Positions 60,141-64,000 of a stretch of 64,000 bases of DNA are shown piece by piece. Source of the stretch: Hymenobacter terrenus (lineage in GTDB: Bacteria > Bacteroidota > Bacteroidia > Cytophagales > Hymenobacteraceae). The DNA is taken from positions 1 to 64,000 of the forward strand of contig NZ_LATM01000018.1 of assembly GCF_000972495.1 (NCBI RefSeq). The letters run 5' to 3'. The translations under genes were made by a program, and so were the position numbers. The notes below the pieces were generated by a model. The model was not told the DNA's origin and searched no databases. It saw only the letters and a program-made list of their open reading frames with translations. The stretch's first letter is position 1. The number at the start of each line of letters is the position of its first letter.

Positions 60141-60500
60141 CGGAGTCCAGCAGAATTTGGTGCTGAATGAACTCAATTAGCACCAAATTCTGCTGCTTCA
60201 TGGGTAAGCAGTTTTGTTAAAACTATATCAGGTGACTTGGGTGAACATACCAAAGCCGGTTGTGGCGTGAACAGAATAGCGGCATCTTACAAGGAGGGAG
60301 CCTGATTATCCTCCCAATACAACGCGTTGTAGCTGCTCTTTTCCTTTGTAAAACAAGGATTCAACATTCCTGCTAGCTGTTTAGCTCGTTTGTTTTTGAA
60401 AGTGGATTTCGGGTCGAATAATGTCTCCCGCGGTAGGTTTCGTTGAAAAACGTAAATCGTTACCTACACAACTTGTTTATATCCGCCCTATCTTAGTGCT
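60141..60500. other. Intergenic region with hairpin
   Basis: A perfect 17-bp stem (60148-60164 with 60179-60195, CAGCAGAATTTGGTGCT) lies just after gatA and may terminate it, though no T-run follows. The remaining 300 bases are AT-richer and hold no ORF that I can support. TATCTTAG at 60489 is a weak promoter box for the next gene. Confidence 0.6.
60148..60195 (+). terminator. Perfect 17-bp hairpin after gatA
   Basis: CAGCAGAATTTGGTGCT and its exact complement are separated by 14 bases, starting eight bases after the gatA stop. It is a probable 3' end or transcript-stabilising hairpin. Confidence 0.6.
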
Positions 60501-62696
60501 ATGAAGCAAGGGATTAAGCAAGCGAAAACTTCTCTGCGCGGCCAATGCTGGTGGGCGCTGGCGCTGCCTTGGCTGCTGCTGCAAACGACTGAAATCAGGG
60601 CCCAACAGATTTCGCCATCTGACACCGTAGGCGGCGTAAAGGCTCCCATGCCGGCCCTCTTGGGCGACACCGTGCGGGTACGCCTCGAATTACAGCCCGA
60701 CTCGCTGGTGGCCGTACCCATGACTCCAACTACCGTCGACTCAGCGAGGCTGGAGTGGCTGCGTACTCCGCCTACTATGCGCGAAATAGTGTGTGACCGA
60801 GTGAGTTGCTTCGAAACTGATGTGCCGCACCAGTTCAATAACTCGGTGATGGCCTACGTAACCTTGTTCACGGCCCGGAACCGCAGCTACATGCAGCGCG
60901 TGCTGGAGCGAGAGAATTTCTACTTCCCCATCTTCGAGAAATACCTGGCGCAGTACAACCTGCCTATTGATCTGAAATACCTGGCCGTAGTTGAGTCTGC
61001 CCTGATTCCGACAGCTAAGTCGCCGGTGGGAGCCACCGGCCTTTGGCAGTTTATGGGCCCCACGGCCAACGACTTGCGCTTGAAACGCGACGAGTGGATA
61101 GACGAACGGATGGCGCCCGAAAAAGCCACCGAAGCTGCTTGTAAACACCTGCGTTACCTCTATGGTATCTTTCACGATTGGGAGTTGGTGCTGGCAGCCT
61201 ACAACTGGGGCGCTGGTAGTGTGCAGCGCGTGATGCGCCGCACCGGCAAAAAAACTTTTTGGGACCTGTACCCATATATGCCGGCTGAGACACGGAATTA
61301 CGTGCCCACGTTCACGGCAATTATGTACAGCATGAAGTACGCCGAGGCCCACGGCTTGCGCACCGATAAGCTGAGCTACCAATACGCGGAGCCGTTGGAC
61401 ACACTGGGCCTGCGGGGCCAAGCCTTCGACCTGCGCCGTCTGAGCCGGGCCTGTGGCTACGAAGATTCCCTGTATCTCACGCGCTTCAACCCAGAGCTGC
61501 GGCGGGCGGCACTACCGGCTGGGTATCGGCCGTACGTGGTACGTTATCCGGCGGCCGCGGCGGTGCATTTAGGCGATGTAGACCGGAAAACCTTACTTGA
61601 ATACTGTCAGCCCGCCGCCGCGTTGCCCCAAGCCTTGGTACCCTTGCCCCCGCGGCTTGAAGGGGTGGAACCTTGGGTAAGCCGCGAGGTGCTGGCTGCC
61701 ACCGAAGGACCACGTGCCGACGAGAAAACCGCGGCCCCACGGTTCCGGCGGGTGCCGCACAAGGTGCGTCGGGGCGAAACGCTGGCCAGTTTGGCCGAGC
61801 GGTTCGAGGTAAGTCAGGCGCAGCTGCGCCGTTGGAACGAACTGCCCAAGGGCCGGCCGCTGAAGCCTGGCAAGCGGCTGGTGATATTCGTGCCGCTACC
61901 TGCCGCCGCGCCGCGCCGCACTCCTGCTGCTCCCGTGGCCACAGAAGAGCTGCCGATGGTTGCCGCCGCGCCGCACGCAGCGCGCCCGACGATTTCGGCC
62001 GAGGAGACAGCGGCCCGGCGGGAGCAGGCCGAGGCTAATGCCCGCGAAGTGGTACGCTTACAAGAGCTGAGCCAGCAGGAAAAAATGCAGGAAGCTCGTT
62101 TGGTTGCTATCCGACAGCGGCAGGCAATTCAGCAAGCTGCCGCCGAGGCGCAGGCTCGCGCAGCGGCCCGTCGCTTAGCGCAGTCTCAGACCTTGGCGCA
62201 AGTGTCGGGCCCGGCTGTAGAAACCCAGCACAATGAGGCCAGGACCGTGGCGCCAACCCCTGAAATAACAGGCGAAACAGAGGTGTCGGCCGAAGCTGGC
62301 GCTATGCCTTACACCGTGCGCAAAGGTGACTACCTGACCAAGCTGGCCCGTGAGCACAACTTGAGCGTGGCCCAGCTCATGGCCTGGAATAACCTGGAAT
62401 CAGAAAACGTGGTCCCCGGCCAGCGACTGGTTTTTAGGGCGCCCGCAGATGCCGATACCGCTCCGGAGCCCCGAAAGCAGCGCAAGGCTTCGGCTAAGGC
62501 AGTAGCTGTTGCAAGCCCTCGGGCCACTGCAAATAAGCAGGTTGGGGCGCCACAGGTGCACCGGGTGCAGCCGGGTGATACGCTATTTAATATTTCGCGC
62601 CGCTTTAAAGTGAGCGTGCAGCGATTGCGCGAGGTAAATCATCTCACTTCCGATGAGGTGAAGCTGGGCCAAAAGCTGGTGGTGCCGCAAGGGTAG
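60501..62696 (+). CDS. Lytic transglycosylase with three LysM domains (MltD-like)
   Basis: The 731-residue product starts with a signal segment (about 12-34), then an SLT domain (about 145-290) with the catalytic Glu near 165 in VVESALIPTAKSPVGATGLW and the AAYNWGAGSVQRVM motif. Three LysM peptidoglycan-binding repeats follow: HKVRRGETLASLAERF (about 415), YTVRKGDYLTKLAREH (about 603) and HRVQPGDTLFNISRRF (about 683), linked by Ala/Arg/Gln-rich stretches. It cleaves glycan strands to 1,6-anhydro ends in the periplasm, for wall turnover. TATCTTAG at 60489 may be its -7 box. Confidence 0.95.
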   Translation: MKQGIKQAKTSLRGQCWWALALPWLLLQTTEIRAQQISPSDTVGGVKAPMPALLGDTVRVRLELQPDSLVAVPMTPTTVDSARLEWLRTPPTMREIVCDRVSCFETDVPHQFNNSVMAYVTLFTARNRSYMQRVLERENFYFPIFEKYLAQYNLPIDLKYLAVVESALIPTAKSPVGATGLWQFMGPTANDLRLKRDEWIDERMAPEKATEAACKHLRYLYGIFHDWELVLAAYNWGAGSVQRVMRRTGKKTFWDLYPYMPAETRNYVPTFTAIMYSMKYAEAHGLRTDKLSYQYAEPLDTLGLRGQAFDLRRLSRACGYEDSLYLTRFNPELRRAALPAGYRPYVVRYPAAAAVHLGDVDRKTLLEYCQPAAALPQALVPLPPRLEGVEPWVSREVLAATEGPRADEKTAAPRFRRVPHKVRRGETLASLAERFEVSQAQLRRWNELPKGRPLKPGKRLVIFVPLPAAAPRRTPAAPVATEELPMVAAAPHAARPTISAEETAARREQAEANAREVVRLQELSQQEKMQEARLVAIRQRQAIQQAAAEAQARAAARRLAQSQTLAQVSGPAVETQHNEARTVAPTPEITGETEVSAEAGAMPYTVRKGDYLTKLAREHNLSVAQLMAWNNLESENVVPGQRLVFRAPADADTAPEPRKQRKASAKAVAVASPRATANKQVGAPQVHRVQPGDTLFNISRRFKVSVQRLREVNHLTSDEVKLGQKLVVPQG

Positions 62697-62751
62697 GCTG
62701 CTGAAAGTGACTAGATGTAAAACAAACTGGGCCTTGCTGCGCATTTCGCGG

Positions 62752-62759
62752 TAATTTCG
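62752..62759 (+). promoter_or_regulatory. Variant promoter box of the malic enzyme gene
   Basis: TAATTTCG resembles TAnnTTTG with one change and matches the box at 52095. It is 53 bases before the ATG at 62813. Confidence 0.35.
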
Positions 62760-62812
62760 CCTTGCACGGCTGCGCTGTCTGCGTGGCCGTTTTCATTTTC
62801 GAAGAATTCCCA

Positions 62813-64000
62813 ATGCTGAAAATAAACAAACAGGACGCGCTCAACTACCATTCCCAGGAGCCCGCTGGCAAGCTGGAGGTGGTGCCTACCAAACCCATGA
62901 GCACACAGCTCGACCTGGCCCTGGCCTACTCGCCGGGCGTGGCCGAGCCGTGCAAGGAAATTGCTGCCAACCCCGATGATGTGTACAAGTACACGGCGAA
63001 GGGCAACTTAGTTGCAGTTATTAGCAACGGCACGGCGGTGCTGGGGCTGGGCAACATAGGCCCGGCCGCCTCCAAGCCGGTGATGGAAGGCAAGGGTGTA
63101 CTGTTTAAAAAATTCGCGGGCATCGACTGCTTTGATATTGAGATTGACGCCAACGACCCGGACGAATTTATTCGCATCGTAAAATCGCTGGAGCCCACAT
63201 TTGGCGGTATCAATTTGGAGGACATTAAAGCACCGGAGTGCTTTCGGATTGAAACTGAGTTGCGGGAGAAGATGAATATCCCGCTGATGCACGACGACCA
63301 GCACGGCACGGCCATCATCACGTCGGCAGCACTCCTGAACGGGCTGGAAATCGTGGGCAAACGCATTGAAGAAATCAAGCTGGTGGTGAGTGGGGCCGGA
63401 GCAGCGGCCGTGTCGTGCCTGCGGCTGTACTTGGCCCTGGGCCTGCATAAGGACAATGTAGTGGTGTTCGATAAGGACGGCATCATCAATGCTCAACGGA
63501 CTAATCTGGACCCCATTCAGATGCAGTTTGCCACCAGCCGCAACCTCACCACGCTGGAAGAAGCCATGGAAGGGGCCGACGTATTTCTCGGACTCTCGGC
63601 GGCCAATGTGCTACCGGCCGGTTTGCTTCTGCGCATGGCCGCTAATCCCATCGTATTTGCTCTGGCCAACCCCGACCCCGAGGTGAGCTACCAGCTGGCC
63701 ATGGCCACCCGCGACGACCTCATCATGGCTACCGGTCGCTCCGACCACCCCAATCAGGTGAATAATGTGCTGGGCTTCCCCTACATTTTTCGGGGGGCAC
63801 TGGACGTGCGGGCTACCGAAATCAACGAAGCTATGAAGCTGGCGGCGGTGCACGCGCTGGCTCATTTAAGCAAGGAGCCGGTGCCCGAAATGGTGAATAA
63901 GGCATACGGTGACAATACTTTAGCGTTTGGTCGAAACTATCTCATTCCCAAGCCACTCGACCCGCGTCTCATTACCAGCATCAGCCCGGCGGTGGCCAAA
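62813..64000 (+). CDS. maeB: NADP-dependent malic enzyme (3' truncated by window)
   Basis: 396 codons are present from ATG 62813 to the window end without a stop. The malic domain shows [40 protein letters not shown], the metal/catalytic [14 protein letters not shown] and [20 protein letters not shown]. The NAD-binding fold has [20 protein letters not shown] and [15 protein letters not shown]. It converts malate to pyruvate and CO2 with reduction of NADP. Many bacterial forms carry a C-terminal phosphotransacetylase-like domain of about 320 residues; this would lie beyond the window and the last residues ([15 protein letters not shown]) lead toward it. Confidence 0.94.
   Translation, partial: MLKINKQDALNYHSQEPAGKLEVVPTKPMSTQLDLALAYSPGVAEPCKEIAANPDDVYKYTAKGNLVAVISNGTAVLGLGNIGPAASKPVMEGKGVLFKKFAGIDCFDIEIDANDPDEFIRIVKSLEPTFGGINLEDIKAPECFRIETELREKMNIPLMHDDQHGTAIITSAALLNGLEIVGKRIEEIKLVVSGAGAAAVSCLRLYLALGLHKDNVVVFDKDGIINAQRTNLDPIQMQFATSRNLTTLEEAMEGADVFLGLSAANVLPAGLLLRMAANPIVFALANPDPEVSYQLAMATRDDLIMATGRSDHPNQVNNVLGFPYIFRGALDVRATEINEAMKLAAVHALAHLSKEPVPEMVNKAYGDNTLAFGRNYLIPKPLDPRLITSISPAVAK

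Overview
The window looks like a chromosome segment of a GC-rich Bacteroidota, most likely a Hymenobacter-type member of the Cytophagales. The evidence is the recurring TAnnTTTG promoter box, a T9SS-style secreted protein, a CruF/CrtD carotenoid pair, LytTR regulators, the rimP-nusA-infB operon, the dut/nucleotidyltransferase/TPR/DUF4292/EnvC cluster, and many long palindromic intergenic repeats. No tRNA, rRNA, CRISPR array or prophage was seen.

Layout. 1-5.6 kb: the end of a gene, a decayed ORF, a LytS/LytTR two-component pair, pterin dehydratase, NADAR, two acidic disordered proteins and a phosphatase. 6-12 kb: a secreted beta-helix protein, glyA and tatC. 12-21 kb: a TPR histidine kinase, an M13 peptidase lipoprotein, a GapN-type dehydrogenase, a membrane protein and crtD-cruF. 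21.2-22 kb: a broken REP-associated transposase bracketed by inverted arrays of its own palindromes. 22-31.5 kb: rlmI, SRPBCC, hypotheticals, a SNF2 helicase, a LolC/E-type permease, a coiled-coil protein and a methyltransferase. 31.5-37.5 kb: rbfA, an ECF sigma/anti-sigma pair, membrane proteins, selD and a DUF2911 protein. 38-43.3 kb: rimP-nusA-infB behind a terminator-like leader hairpin. 43.4-47.3 kb: a small secreted protein, mscL, an enoyl-CoA hydratase and a polysaccharide flippase. 47.4-50.1 kb: an accessory block with 42-bp tandem repeats, a Cys/His candidate hydrolase and a four-helix membrane protein. 50.4-56.4 kb: dut, a sugar nucleotidyltransferase, a TPR protein, a DUF4292 lipoprotein and an EnvC-like protein. 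56.6-64 kb: a GAF-LytTR regulator, two TatA proteins, gatA, an SLT-LysM transglycosylase and the 5' part of a malic enzyme.

Functional themes are translation (rbfA, rimP, nusA, infB, rlmI, gatA), cell envelope (flippase, nucleotidyltransferase, EnvC-like, MltD-like, mscL, Tat) and signalling (two kinases, two LytTR proteins, an ECF sigma pair). The most unusual elements are the REP-transposase locus, the accessory block inserted in the envelope cluster, two unrelated tandem repeats sharing a 42-bp period, the three-repeat anti-sigma candidate, and promoter boxes so close to start codons that several mRNAs should be nearly leaderless.
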